Below are positions 1 to 11,405 of a stretch of DNA of 64,000 bases, piece by piece. The translations under genes were made by a program, and so were the position numbers. Source of the stretch: Rhodamnia argentea (lineage: Eukaryota; Streptophyta; Magnoliopsida; Myrtales; Myrtaceae); NCBI RefSeq assembly GCF_020921035.1, contig NC_063155.1:7177001-7241000 (forward strand), given 5' to 3'. Below the pieces are notes generated by a model. It was given only the letters and a program-made list of their open reading frames with translations, made no database searches and was not told the DNA's origin. Position 1 is the first letter of the stretch. The number at the start of each line of letters is the position of its first letter.

Positions 1-556
1 ATCCTCTTCTGTGATTGTCCATGAAAGCAGTTTTAACAGTTCGTTATAAAATATTTCACTAAGGTAAAAGTTTGTCGGTTCTTGTATCTGTAGTGTTCAT
101 CAGCTAATGCATTTGTTGAATGGTCTTTGCCGCGCTCTTCTGAATTCTTTCGGTGAACATTCCGAGTTTTGACGACTCTTACTATGTACAGACAATACTA
201 GTCGTGGTTGCTGACCCTACTGCATGATCGTTGCCATAATTTCTGTTGCCCTAGTTGACATTGATAATAAGATTTCAGCATTCGTCTGTCTTATATTTCG
301 TGGTTCGTCGTTCGTCGTGGTATTGCTTTTCGAGCAATTCCTTAATTTCGGCATTCAACTCTTTGTTGAACCTGCATTAGGTGGAAATGTGGGTGAAATT
401 TGACCGACGTTTGCAGTGCATCTAATAGAGGAGTGTTTTCATTTAGTATTGCTCCTTGATAAGATGAACATAGAAATGTCATTACAATGCTAGACATGGA
501 GGCTAATCCTTTGGGATAAATTTATGACGCCTCTATTCAATGTATCCAACGAGATG
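1..556. other. AT-rich DNA, no gene seen
   Basis: No ORF, splice pattern or known motif supports a gene here. It could be the intron or 3' flank of a gene outside the window. Confidence 0.4.
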
Positions 557-564
557 GTGTCTAT

Positions 565-837
565 TAGGGGTGTCAATGGGCTGGGTCTTGGCCCGGCCCG
601 AGCTGGCTCGAAACAGAACAGTACCAAGCTCAACCCGGCCCGACTCGAGGTGGGTTGGATTTTGGTCTGATTCTTTTTTTTTTCTTTTTTGGAATCAAAA
701 TCAATTAACAAACCCATCAAATGAAAGAATATATAAAGAAAAAATAAAAATGAATTAAATTAAAAAGAAAACATTGGTGTTAAAAAAGTCATGGTGACAG
801 GCCGGCTCATCTAGTGCGGGCTTTTTTGACACCCCTA
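565..837. mobile_element. hAT-type MITE with perfect 8-bp TSD
   Basis: The 273-bp element starts TAGGGGTGTCAA and ends in the exact inverse, TTGACACCCCTA. It is flanked by a perfect 8-bp direct repeat, GTGTCTAT, at 557-564 and 838-845. TAGGGGTGTCAA termini with 8-bp target duplications are typical of non-autonomous hAT elements. The interior has GGCCCGGCCCGA-like blocks and a T-rich core and codes for nothing. Intact TIRs and TSD suggest a fairly young insertion. Confidence 0.88.
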
Positions 838-892
838 GTGTCTATACTGTACACAATAAGAGAATTTTGTGTGATGTTATATTCGACATTTT

Positions 893-1873
893 TCAAAATT
901 CCTCGGAAAAATTGTTCAAAAAGCCCTAAATCTATTGTACAACAGTCAATTCACTTCCAAATCTTTTGATTGTGTCAAATTTAGCTTAAACCTTTTGACA
1001 TTTAGGGGAAAATTGTCAAAAAAGTCTTAAATCTTTCACACTTTTGTCAATTGAGTATTAAACCTTTTTAAGTTTGTTGATTTAGTTAGAAACCTTTTCA
1101 CTTTTAGCCAATTAACTCCTATTTGCTGGAAATCTTGTTGGTGATAATTTTTAATTTTTTTTTTTTTTTTTCGTTGCTAGCTTCAAGGCCGGTGACCCCG
1201 ACCAGATTAAGGCATGCAAGGGTTGGTAAGGGCGGGCAAGGGCCACGATGGCGACAGCTATAACCAATCGCCTTCGGTAGTGAGGGCTTCGCGGCCCTCA
1301 CCCGGGGGCCGACGACCCCGTTGGTCCTTGCCCAAGGGTAGGCGACCCTTGTTGGCTCTAATCCAATGGAGGTTGTTGACCTTGAAGCTAGCAAACAGAA
1401 AAATGAAAAAAAAAAAAAAATCGATTTTTAAAAATAAAAATGTTAAAAAAATTAGTAAAAATTGTCTACATCAATGTCACCGGTGCCACGTAAGACGTCC
1501 GGCGTCCATGTGAGCAAATTTTGACAAAAGGTAAAAAGGTTTAGGACCCAATCGATAAACTTAAAATGTTTAGGATTGAATTGGCAAAAGTGTGAAATAT
1601 TTAAAACTTTTTTAAAAATTTTCGTCAATTTAGTCTTAAACCTTTTGACGATTTGTCAATACGACCATTCGGGCTAATCATCCAAATAATAGGTTTAGGA
1701 CTAAATTGACAAATCTTCACAAAGTTTATGACTAAGTTGGCACAATCGAAAAAATTTAAGACTAGATTGGCAAATCGTCAAAAGGTTTAGGACAAAATTG
1801 ACACAATTAAATGGTTTAAAACCGAAGTAACCGTCCTAGAACAAATTCAAGACTTTTTGGGACAATTATCCTG
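893..1873. mobile_element. Outer foldback (long-TIR) element, interrupted
   Basis: The left arm (about 893-1004) and right arm (about 1624-1873) are inverted versions of the same pattern, a series of 'failed codon-like' blocks around TTTAGTCCTAAACCTTTTGAC. The ends read AAAAATTGTTCAAAAAG and CTTTTTGGGACAATTATCC. The two arms are separated by another, better-preserved foldback element. Related copies occur at 1.98, 10.3, 28.0, 34.5, 36.9 and 50.7 kb. There is no coding capacity. Confidence 0.65.
1005..1623. mobile_element. Inner foldback element nested in the outer one
   Basis: About 95 bp at the left end (GGGGAAAATTGTCAAAAAAG...) are matched in inverted orientation by the right end (...AAAACTTTTTTAAAAATTTTC). 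Inside lies a GC-rich core (about 1180-1390) that also folds back: GCTAGCTTCAAGG at the left is mirrored by CCTTGAAGCTAGC at the right. The flanks TGACATTTAG and GTCAATTTAG resemble each other and may be a decayed 9-10-bp target duplication, which would suit a Mutator-like non-autonomous element. The class is inferred. Confidence 0.68.
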
Positions 1874-1979
1874 AAGAACCTAAGTTAAAGAACCTTTCAT
1901 AATGTAGCGTGTCTGCACAGTCCTAGGCCTATACAAAAGGAAGCCACTCACTGTTTGCTCTCTTCCCATTGCTTACCAG

Positions 1980-2097
1980 TTTAGGATTAGATTAACAAAT
2001 CATCAAAATATTTAAGTCTCAATTGACATAATTAAAATATTGAAGATCGAATTGACCTCCGTACACAATAGGTTTAAGACTTTTTTAGACAATTATC
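1980..2097. repeat. Truncated arm of the same foldback family
   Basis: The stretch has the repeated TTAGGATTAGATT / AATTGACATAATT / AGACTTTTTTAGACAATTATC pattern of the right arms at 1.7-1.87 kb. It lacks a left arm, so it is a fragment. Confidence 0.55.
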
Positions 2098-5000
2098 ATT
2101 ATGTCCTTAGCGTCAAATGTTTTTGTCACTTCCCTTGCACACGTGCATTAAGCTCTTGGAATAAAGAAAACCTTGGGATTGGTATGATTTTGGACCTTAG
2201 TCCAAATAAATAAAGAAGAAGCTGCATTGGTCATGGAGCCCAATTGCTGCAAGCCAGCTCATAATAAGGAAAACAGGGCAAAGCGAATCTCAAGCCCCAC
2301 CCAAAAGTCAAAAAGATTCATCATGGGACTCTCACAAACCCCACGAGCATGCGTGACTCAATTCTTGAAACATCTCTGGATAAACTAGGTTTAACACATG
2401 CATGCACACATGGAGACATCCTTAAAGCAGGTAAACCGAAGGTCCAAAGTGAAGGAACAACCGGATCTTGCTGCTTTGAAAAACTGTGTCCTCTTCCCAG
2501 ATTTTCATAACCCATTCTCACGTGCATGAGCAAAGCCTTTTGACCAAGTGACGAATTCTCTTCCCTAGCCCTAGCTAGTTAATCAATCCTTATGTTAATC
2601 AAGATCGGACCGGTCTAAAACGGGCATATCGGTCATACCCGTTTCCATCTCGTGAAAGGGAAGTCAGGTTCAGCGACCGTCGCATACGTCCGAGCTTTTG
2701 AAAACTTTGCGACTAGTGCTAAGAGAAAAGAAGAATACAAGATGTGTCCCTACAACAAGGACATGGCAGCAAGAATTCATCCCCATGGGGCCTAACTTGT
2801 CTACAAATTGTGACAGGAGATCAGAGGCGGGGAACAGCCAGAATCGTGCCCACTAAAGTGGGAACAGTGTGTGGCCATGCCTATTGGATGCGTTCTTTGA
2901 TGTTTTCTTTGTCTTTTGTTTCTCTTTCTCTGTGGTTTGATTTAGCATTTGAGGTGATGCTCCTTTCTGTTCCATTATTAGCTCATCTTGTTAAGCATGT
3001 TAGGGTAACAGTATGCCACGTTTCATGTGACGACTCCGACATCGCGAAGCAAACAGATGGTCCGGCGTTAGGGTCCATCGGTTTCACAGACATAAAAAGT
3101 AATGGGCCGGACAACTATCCCCTCTCCCTTGGGTATATGGCGGGAATGCAACGATGAATCCTTCGACAAGGAAACACAACGTAAACCAAAATGATTTCTT
3201 GATAATGGTCCCTCGTCGTGTCGATTGAGTACATGCATGACCGTTGAGGCCGTGTGGTAAACAATCAAACAGTTCAAATTAAAACGGACATTTCGATGAG
3301 AATTTACCCGAATCTTCTCGAAAACTTGAAAGGTTACTGACTAATTGCAGCAGATACATGTAAAGAACTTGTGACACTATATAAGAGCAAATCTCTCTAG
3401 AGGGGAAACTCATTTAGTTAGGGGTGAGTGATGGCCTTAGGGCAGAACGGAGAACCGGAAAATCGCATCCGTAAAAAACAGGGTAGGTTTTAAGTTTTAA
3501 GATATGCATGGTAAATTTCAGGTTTCAAAAATTAGAGAATCGATTTCGACGGTTGCAAGACCAAGTCTTTATATTTTTCTTGTTTTATACGTTCGCGCGA
3601 TCCTACGGTATTCCACAACATCCGATGACGAGCGTGTAATCCGAAACCATTAGTGTGAGCTTCCATTTTCGATAATATTTATGACCGAGACTTTTACTTT
3701 GTTAATATTTCATATTGTTCGTGTGTCTAAATATGAGTTATGGTTAGTAGATTGTAATAGCAAATGATGGTCGTTAGATGTAATAATTCATTGCAATCGT
3801 TCAATTAAGAATATAGGTGAAACTTGGATAAATCCTAAAATCGATCCTGGAAGCTGTGACAGGATAAGTTCTAAGTTTTAAGATATGCATGGTGGGTTTC
3901 AAATTTCAAAAATTAGGTAACCGGTTACACGCTACACTTATTGGTGTTTAAAAAACGTGATTCGGATAATGATGAAGTGCAGTAAATTCAAGAGGTTATC
4001 TGTCCGATCACTGTAACTTGACACATCACCACCGGTGAGTACGTCATCCATCGCCACGTGACAAAAACTTATAGGGGGGATCATTAAAACTTGGTCAGAT
4101 CATTACGCGGCTTTGGCATTGGAACAGACGAGAGAGACGAGTGCTGCCAAAGATTTAATACCTCTCCATCCCCCGCCCTAGAACACTCTAGTGCCCTCAA
4201 GTTTCCACCAGGAATCCACAAAGGGTCTTGTAAGTTCATTGCTCATCGACTGTGAAGAATCGAGAGATGTGACTTTCTTTTAATTTTGGTCGCAGAAGAT
4301 CCTCTAGATAGAGAAGGGGGATTTTTTGCAGTTCCCTACTGATTTCCTGCTAGTTTATGAAGAGGGGGGGAGGGGTGCCCTTTTGTTTCCTTAGCTAGTA
4401 TCAGGGTGGTTGTCATTCTTTATAGCACGATTGATGGCAATTTTCGGCCTCGAGGGCCGGTAGGGGATATCGGGATTGGTTTGCACAACCTTGTGCGATA
4501 ATGGCGAGTGCATGTTTAAACAAGCGGATCGCACCAGATATCGAATAAGAATCCGTCACGTGGCTTTGCTCGACCAATAAACAAGCTTTTGTATATATGG
4601 CATTATTCTTTAGAAGGGGTTTTGTATTTTTGTGGTTGCCAATCACAGCACCTGTGCAACTCTTTGGCTTGCCCTTCTTGTTTTTACATATCTGTGACTT
4701 GTCTGAATTAGGTCAAAGGGGATTTCTGTCCCAGGAAAAGTCCTCAACTCCCCATGTTGGAAAAATCCTGTTTTTCACAAAGAATGTAGGTATAATAAAG
4801 ACATGAACCTGCTTTCGGAGGAGACAGAGCCCCCAACAAAATTAGAGGGAGACAGAAAAATCAGGAGTAGACATACCATTTTGACAACTTCCTCCACAAT
4901 GCCCAATCTACAGAACCTAAAGCTCCAGTTGGAGTTATCTTCTTGCTTCTTTGGCACTATTAGCTGGGGAGGAAAAAACAAAAGAGCTTGGTCCGCATTT

Positions 5001-5540
5001 GTTTTTCAATGCCGGGACAGAAGAATTTAAATGAGGCAGTGAAAGAGGTCTTCCTATTTACACCATTTAAAAGCTAGAGCCTTTACATATATTCTCCATG
5101 TAGTTTGTAAGGCTCAGTTCATCACCTGGCCTTTTGCATTTAAGACTGCCCTTCTTTATTAATGACAGATTGCAGAGCAGTAAATAAAGGTTGTATCTTC
5201 ACTTGTGAAGCCCCATGAACCCAGTGAACAACCCATGTCCTTTCAAATTCAAGAAGCTCTCTTTTTCATTTTCTTTTTGATGCCTCGAGAGAGAGAAGAG
5301 AGAGAGAGAGAGATGAAAATTCTGTCTTTGGCTGCTTCTCTAGCTGTCATCTTCTGATTGCAGTGAGAGAAAATTTAAGGGGTATCGAGTTGCCAGGTGG
5401 GGCGTTGGATTGTCCGTGCAGGGGGCCATTAAAACCAAATGTGGTTCCAAGTAGCTTTCAAGATTTCCATGAGATGCGTATGTTTTGCTCTTTTTGTGTA
5501 GGAAAAATCTTTTCTTGAGTCAGAGGAAAATAGCATAACG
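2098..5540. other. Intergenic, no recognisable gene
   Basis: Short open frames occur (for example 2744-3157 and 4597-5030), but none has a domain, conserved motif or convincing gene context. A diverged direct repeat lies at 3482-3558 and 3862-3925. A GA-rich tract at about 5287-5314 could be part of the SOFL upstream region. Confidence 0.4.
3482..3925. repeat. Pair of diverged ~65-bp direct repeats
   Basis: The block around AAGTTTTAAGATATGCATGGT followed by TTTCAAAAATTAG occurs at 3482-3558 and again at 3862-3925, about 380 bp apart. They could be remnants of short terminal repeats of an old insertion. No coding sequence lies between them. Confidence 0.5.
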
Positions 5541-5597
5541 CCAGTGGTTGTGTTTCACAGGTTTCCCAAACGCACACACAAAGCCAAAGAAAATCTC

Positions 5598-5805
5598 CTA
5601 TTTAAGAACCCTAGCTCTCTCTCTCCCTTTGTCTACTTGCTTCTATCAATAGCTCCAACTTGTGTTCTCTTGCCTTCAGTTAATGAAGGAGGGGCCTTTC
5701 GGAGTCAGAAAAGCAGTAGCCTGCTGAGACCAGATCGTTTCCCTCAGGTGTCTAAATGCTTACAAAGCGAAAAAGGCCAAGGCTTTCTATTTAAGAACCC
5801 TAGCT
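5598..5805 (+). promoter_or_regulatory. Duplicated TATA-like core promoter of the SOFL gene
   Basis: A 19-bp sequence, CTATTTAAGAACCCTAGCT, occurs identically at 5598-5616 and 5787-5805, 189 bp apart. TATTTAAG is TATA-like, and the second copy lies about 85 bp before the SOFL start codon. The bases just upstream of each copy (AAAGCCAAAG and AAAGCGAAAA) are also alike, so a promoter segment was probably duplicated. Two alternative transcription starts would follow; this is inference. Confidence 0.5.
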
Positions 5806-5872
5806 AGAGTTCTGTTATATCCCACTCGGTTCTGATCTGGGTCTCTCTTTCTTACTTCCTTCTCTCGAGGCA

Positions 5873-6310
5873 ATGGAGTCTTCGCCCCAAGCGTTTGAAG
5901 GTTCGGAGGAATGTCTGAGCAGCGAGTCTGGGTGGACGATGTATATCGGGTCTCCAATGCAAGAAGATGATGAAGGCGCTGGCGACGAAAAAGGCACTAC
6001 TCATAATGAAGATGATGATGATGAACGAGATGGAGGTGATAAAGGTGATAAAGATGGCGGCGATGGTGAAGCTGAGAGCGATGATTCAATGGCCTCCGAC
6101 GCATCTTCACGTCCGAGTTATAGAGGATGCGTCGCCACCAAAAATGGCGGGTCGTGTGCTGCTAAAAAGGGCAAGTCCAAGAATGGTCACAAGGAGGAAG
6201 ACGACGACGACGACGACGACGATGATCTCAAGCAAAGAGCTGATGGCACTAATCCTTCTCCCAGTAAAGGCAAGGTGAGCAAGAGCTTGAGGATGAAGAA
6301 AAGGAAGTAA
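5873..6310 (+). CDS. SOB five-like (SOFL) protein
   Basis: The frame encodes a complete, intronless 145-residue acidic protein. Residues 18-28 (ESGWTMYIGSP) match the conserved SOFL-A motif, and residues 70-83 (DDSMASDASSRPSY) match SOFL-B. Together these define the plant-specific SOFL family. Between and after them are Asp/Glu-rich low-complexity stretches, including a run of nine Asp from GAC/GAT repeats near residue 114. The C-terminus is basic (KSLRMKKRK), a plausible nuclear signal. The family is known from Arabidopsis SOB5 and SOFL1/2, which alter cytokinin levels and responses; the biochemical activity is not known. The chosen ATG is the first in frame and places the motif at the usual N-terminal position. 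A duplicated TATA-like element lies upstream. The family call is strong; the exact orthologue is not assigned. Confidence 0.88.
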   Translation: MESSPQAFEGSEECLSSESGWTMYIGSPMQEDDEGAGDEKGTTHNEDDDDERDGGDKGDKDGGDGEAESDDSMASDASSRPSYRGCVATKNGGSCAAKKGKSKNGHKEEDDDDDDDDDLKQRADGTNPSPSKGKVSKSLRMKKRK

Positions 6311-6650
6311 ATACATGTGTTTTCTTTGGTTCTGCACTAGAAATCATCGTAGCTTTTTGGGGATGAAGAGGAGAAAATGTTTCTTTCTTTCTCACTGATA
6401 TGAGATAGGGGGTTCTTAGCTAATTGTCAATGGGGATATGCCTTTTTTGCTCCTTTCTTGAATCTTAAGTAGTGTAAGAGCTCGATCCAAAGTTGTATGA
6501 TGTTGTTGAAAGGTACGAAAAGATTGCAAATATCTAAAGAAAGAGCTTCCGTAATGTCCAACTTTATAAAAGCGCATCGTGCAGCACGGCGTCTGGATTA
6601 TCGATGCAAGCATTTGCAACTGTATTCGCATGGTGTCGAATAAATATATA

Positions 6651-6706
6651 TGCGCCGGATGAGAGAAGCTGTAGACTATGCGCCGGATGAGAGAAGCTGT
6701 AGACTA
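6651..6706. repeat. Perfect 28-bp tandem duplication
   Basis: A 28-bp unit beginning TGCGCCGGATGAGAGAAGC is present twice head-to-tail (6651-6678, 6679-6706) without a mismatch, about 340 bp after the SOFL stop codon. Perfect identity indicates a recent slippage or duplication event. Confidence 0.85.
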
Positions 6707-7822
6707 AGTCGATCAATGGTTCGATCAGAAACGCGAGATCTGTGCTGAGGATTCATGGGAAACTAAAGAGATGTTCTTAGGACATAGCAAACCACTGGCT
6801 CTTTCAATCGCATGTGAAGCTGCTTGATTGAGGGTTCATGTCGGACCCCGAGTTTATTGGAAACAGATGCATCATGAGCTTACTTTGTGCAGTCCATGAA
6901 GCAGTTCGCAATTTATACCTTGTCCTCAGATCACGAGCGCATGTTCGCGCGGAGCCAATGCTCCAGGACCGGAGGGGCCATAGGCTGTCGCAAAGTGAAA
7001 ATGCACACATTCAAGACAATCCGCTGAAGCAAAAGACATGAATGGAACATGGAAAATTGATTCACATGTCTCAAACATCGTTCTCCTTAGGAATGAGCAA
7101 TTTCAGGCCTACCCATCTGATTGGCTCCTTAACTTTTGGAACCTGAAACAAATTCTACATGCCCTGAAACCTGGAAAGTTTCCACCCGTTCAATTCTCCG
7201 ATTCTCGGTTCTATCCTAAAATCATGCTCACCACTAATTCTCCTTTAGCAGCAATAAACCGAGCGAGATAGCTGCATCAGCACATGAATGAAATCTGTCC
7301 AACTTGGTATGAGAGATCTCTTTTACCGGCAAGTTCATCAGCAAGAAGAAAGTCCAAAGGGACCAAATAGTTAAATCAATGCACGAGGAGCATCGAAGCA
7401 CGAAACCATGTGCGATAAAAAGAACAGGGTTAGTGCGAAACTAGTTCTCACATGAATAGGTCGACAAACCAACATCCTTTGGTTGCTTTTTGTCTGCGGG
7501 ACATGATATGTTGCACGTGAGGTGGGGGGCGGAAGGAGGAGGGAGAGAGAATATCAGCTAAATAGACACCAAAGAACCAATGAATTATACATATATATAA
7601 CTGATTAAATATTTGATAAGCATCGTAACATTTTAGCAGCATTGTACACTGTAGCATTCACTGTATACTATAGCGGCTTTTTATATCCCTATACACTGTA
7701 GCGCTACACTATAGCCACAGTACTTTCATATGTTCTTCAAATATTCTATCTCAGACGATGGGAGGGGCAAAATCAATTTTCGGAGAACACAAGGGAGAGC
7801 ATCCAGAGTCCCAGATCCAGAA

Positions 7823-7824
<2 letters not shown>

Positions 7825-7868
<44 letters not shown>
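7825..7868. repeat. (CT)22 microsatellite
   Basis: Uninterrupted CT dinucleotide array. It produces a spurious Arg-Glu repeat frame on the minus strand. Confidence 0.97.
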
Positions 7869-7871
<3 letters not shown>

Positions 7872-8278
7872 AAACTTCTCTTCTCACCTTCTAGGTCTTG
7901 AGTACCCTCCTCATAACCTTGAATATCTTTCATACTTACTTCCTGGAACCATATCCAATAAGTATTCTTCAATATCCTCATCTCATCTACCCTATTTCCC
8001 TAAGAGTTCCAAATCTGCTCATGGTATGTCGATTCTAATAAAATTCTAAGCATAAAATTATGAAAAGGGCATAATGATAAGAAGTAAGGATATAATATAA
8101 AAGAAAAATTATACAAATAAATTGATAGTAAATGAAATGCGTACCAGCCACAGGCGGTAGAACCTGACGATTGCGGGGTATATGAATTAAATTGCTGATA
8201 AATTAAATTGTTGATATGTAAATAGACAAACAAAGCCTTGAACACCACAAGCGGTAAAACCTACCGATTGTGGGTTAC

Positions 8279-8313
8279 ATGTATGTATGTATGTATGTAT
8301 GTATGTATGTATG
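8279..8313. repeat. (ATGT)n microsatellite
   Basis: Nearly nine uninterrupted ATGT units. Confidence 0.95.
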
Positions 8314-9052
8314 AAGACAACTCTATTGACAAAATGTCATTACCAATGTGCCAACTTGCAACGTCAATGTCTCTCTTTATACCGTACCATTGAGCAAATC
8401 AAAAGTTCGGAGATAATATTACACATTAAGTTAAAATTCAGAGACTACGGGGATGACATTGCATTTTTTAATCAAAGTTCGGAGACCATTTATGTTGTTA
8501 TCACAATAATAAATCGAGACGAATTATCTCAGCTGAATTGAAAGCATCGCACTTCATCCTGCACCATCTTGACTGTCGGGAAAAAAGCCATTGGAATTTG
8601 TATTTTACACATTGAAAGAATCCGTTTTGTCATTCATCAAATCTGCGGAATGTGGATGTGCAAACCTCGTTTTCTTTTCCTTCGATCAGATTCAATTGGG
8701 ACAAGCTGCTCCATAGATGCATGGTAGACCAATCTGTTTTGAGATTGAGAGGAGGGGTACCATAACATGGAGGTGAGTACCGAGACCGAATCATGATTCA
8801 TGTCCTAGCAGCGGCACCTTAGTAGGTCCGCCTAGGCCTAGGCTAGAAACACAAAATAAACGGGTGTTCGCCAGCATATTTATTGGCCATGTTTGATTTA
8901 GTTAAGTTGGCTCGAGAATGACATGGATAACCAAAAACTAGACGATGAAAGGTATAAGGACGAAAATAGAGCCGTCTTTTCAATCGTGCCGCTCTAGGTT
9001 TTATGTAGACGTGTCATTCGGCTCGCCCGGTGATCAGGTCTAGCGAATACAT

Positions 9053-9102
9053 TACCGTATTTTTCCCAATTGCGAAGACCTACTTCGCACCAAAATACGG
9101 TA
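9053..9102. repeat. Near-perfect 50-bp stem-loop
   Basis: TACCGTATTTT (9053-9063) pairs perfectly with AAAATACGGTA (9092-9102). Inside it, TGCGAAG (9071-9077) pairs with CTTCGCA (9083-9089) around a 5-nt loop. The small internal loop between the two stems is asymmetric. No gene is adjacent. It could be a minimal MITE or a transcribed hairpin. Confidence 0.7.
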
Positions 9103-9621
9103 GAAGCTGGGATAGTTGTCCTGTATGCACATCATCTCAAGAGGAAGGGAAGTAACCGATGTTGATGGGCTTGGCCGGCCCGTGAAGAAGATAGGCCTCT
9201 AATCCCTTTTGGGCTGATTTGGACAAGCACTTGGCCCATCAGGCCCAAAAAGCACCCCAAAATCGTGCTGGGGGAGATGAAGAGTTGCGCTTCAATTTTC
9301 CTTGGCTAGGCGAATTTCGATGCATATCTGTCGACCAAATTGAGCTCTTGGTCCGTGATCGAGTGCAGGCGAGATTCTGTATGAGCTGCTGTAGGCCGAA
9401 CCGAACCAAACCGAACCAGCGGGGCTAACTGAAACTTGAAAGGTTCAGCCCGTCCTGGCCCGGTCCTGCCCTCTTTTAGAATTAGCTCTAGGGGTGATGA
9501 AATGCAATGCATTTTTTTCAACTGCTTCCATGATTGTCCTGTTTCTGTCTGTGAAGTGATTTTGCCACACCAAGCAGCTCTCAATCCTAGGCTTGTGGTT
9601 AACCTAACAGAGAAATGAATT

Positions 9622-10250
9622 CTACTGAAAACCCGCAGGTTCTTGTCTGATGGCTCCAAAGACTACATTGAAATATATCTGCTGGTACATGAAATCCCTT
9701 ATACATATAAAGAGAATTAAAGATGTCCATGAGAATCTGCAAGCCAAAGTGGCCAAAATCGCAATGGCATACATGGCCCAACCGCCGCACTTGAGCCAAA
9801 AACGGAATGGAACCGTCATGGCGACGAAGAAGGCGGTTGCCACAAACAATACGCTAATGTGCTGAAGAGCAAGGGATATCGTCATGTACATCAGTATTTC
9901 TACTGATGTATTTGCTTACAAAGAGAAAGGCAAAAGCTAATATAACCGATGCCGGAGTACAAACAAAACACCAGACGGAGGTGATCTCCCTTCTGAACCG
10001 ATGCAACGGCGAATTCCGTGGCCAATGTCAAGCAGAACGAGATGATGCTCTTCTCCCAAGTCAGACCATGCTTCATCTCCGACACACGCGGAGGGTCGTG
10101 TGCCCTACCGGTTTTGAGTTCTAGAGTGGACGGCGCCAGTTGCGACCAAGAGGGTGTTATTGCTGAGAGATTGGGAAAGATGGGATGGGTGAGGGTGCTC
10201 CTTGTGTTGAGCAAAGTGAAAAAATTGGACGGCCAACTGCCCAACCTCAT
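9622..10250 (-). pseudogene. Frameshifted membrane-protein gene, copy 1
   Basis: Reading leftward from 10250, a frame starts MRLGSWPSNFFTLLNTR and runs through TWEKSIISFCLTLATEFA to a hydrophobic segment near VFCLYSG. A 1-base difference from the second copy (15.4-15.9 kb) then shifts the frame. The shifted frame continues with a hydrophobic VILAFAFLFVSKYI stretch. After another shift, the frame ending at 9622 reads ISLALQHISVLFVATAFFVAM and WAMYAIAILATLACRF. At least three membrane segments can be seen across the frames. I do not recognise the family. The same sequence recurs within 6 kb, so it is a local duplicated gene or repeat-borne ORF. The disruptions indicate a pseudogene; unrecognised introns could explain one shift but not the base-level indel between copies. 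Confidence 0.5.
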
Positions 10251-11405
10251 GTTATGATGTTCTATTATTAGTGCATCTCCTAAATCACAGATCTCCTGAG
10301 CGGAAGCATATTTATAGATGGGAAATCACCAAAAAAGTCCTAAACCTATTACACTTGTGCTAATTTAGTCCTAATAGCTGTCTCAATTCTCGGGCAATTG
10401 CACCAAAAACTCATCTTTTTGACAACTTGCCAATTTAGTCTTAAACGTTTCGATTATATCAATTTAGTCATAAATCTTTTGAAATTTTGCCGATTTAGCC
10501 CTAAATCTTTTGAAATTTTCCCATTTTAGTCCTAAACCTATTATTTCAATAATTTGCCAAGATGACTAAATTGATAAATCGTGAAAAGGCTTAGGACCAA
10601 ATTGGCATAATTGAAAGGTTTATGATTGAATTGACCGGTTGTCAAAGATTCAGGCGAATTAGATAATTGAAAGTTTGGGCCGATTGGACAAATGCGATAG
10701 GTTTAAGACTAAATTGGCATAATGCGGGATGTGAGACTCTAGTCGGGAGTGGCGGGACTAGGACGATAAGAAAATTCATTTTAGTTAGAAAGTCCAACCC
10801 GAGAACCTAGACTTTTAGGTGAAGGGGAATTCACGTGCATATTAAGGCATATAAATCTCATAAGCAAGCGATGTGAGATACTTTAACACCTTCTCACACC
10901 TGCAAGTTGGATTAAGAACAAACGCGCAGAATTTGACAATCGGAAGGCAGGACATGCGAAATAAACTGGACCAAACCCGACAATGTCATATTAAAATGTC
11001 CAACACGAATACTGAAGCTTATAAATGGAGGAAGACCGCGTGTATGTGAAGTTACATCCGGCCCACCAAGTACAGCCTATATGAATTTTGGATGGATATT
11101 GAGATTCCAATGGCGAGTAACCCGAACTCCTAGAACTCATGTAAGCAATCCACCTTGTACAAAAGGATACATAAGAGTCTCTGTATCTTAGAACAACAAA
11201 AGGCATATGCCATGCAGGAAGGGCACAATAAAAGTACACTGCTACGCAGCCACTGAAGGCTTTGGAAGGCTTAGAATCAAACAAAAACTATCAAACCCGC
11301 CGTGACTCGCAACAGATCATTTGATGTGCAAACGACAACAAGCCAAAATGGTTACTATACAGGCATGCTAAAATGGAGTATACAAACTTCAACTTCATGG
11401 TGAAA
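9900..11405. repeat. Duplicated segment, copy 1 (holds the Harbinger empty site)
   Basis: This stretch is colinear with 15425-16195 plus 22385-22945. Shared landmarks are the minus-strand SNFFTLLNTR coding block, CATCTCCTAAATCACAGATC, ATTCATTTTAGTTAGAAAG, GCAAGCGAT...GAGATACTTTAACACC and TCAAAATGGTT-type blocks near the end. Copy 1 has gained a foldback element at 10321-10723. At about 10812 it reads GACTTTTAGGTG, where the other copy carries the transposon. Confidence 0.8.
10321..10723. mobile_element. Foldback element inside duplicated segment copy 1
   Basis: Left-arm blocks (AAAAAAGTCCTAAACCTATTACACTT, TTAGTCTTAAAC) are mirrored by right-arm blocks (AGGCTTAGGACCAAATTGGCATAATTG, GCGATAGGTTTAAGACTAAATTGG). 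The block is absent from the paralogous segment at 15.87-16.09 kb, so it moved in after the duplication or was lost there. It is the same family as the 1-kb elements. Confidence 0.6.

Larger units (their letters stand above)
6707..9595. other. Intergenic, simple repeats, no gene seen
   Basis: No frame here carries a domain. The region contains a CT microsatellite, an ATGT microsatellite, a small array of TACACTGTAGC-like units at about 7644-7722, a degenerate foldback arm at about 8390-8510 (AAGTTCGGAGA and AAAATTCAGAGACTA blocks) and a stem-loop at 9053-9102. Confidence 0.4.

Noticed and set aside
2744..3157. 137-residue frame
   Set aside because: No recognisable domain, no upstream promoter signal, and the frame crosses low-complexity leucine/serine sequence.
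7751..7981. Minus-strand frame with Arg-Glu repeats
   Set aside because: Translation of the CT microsatellite.
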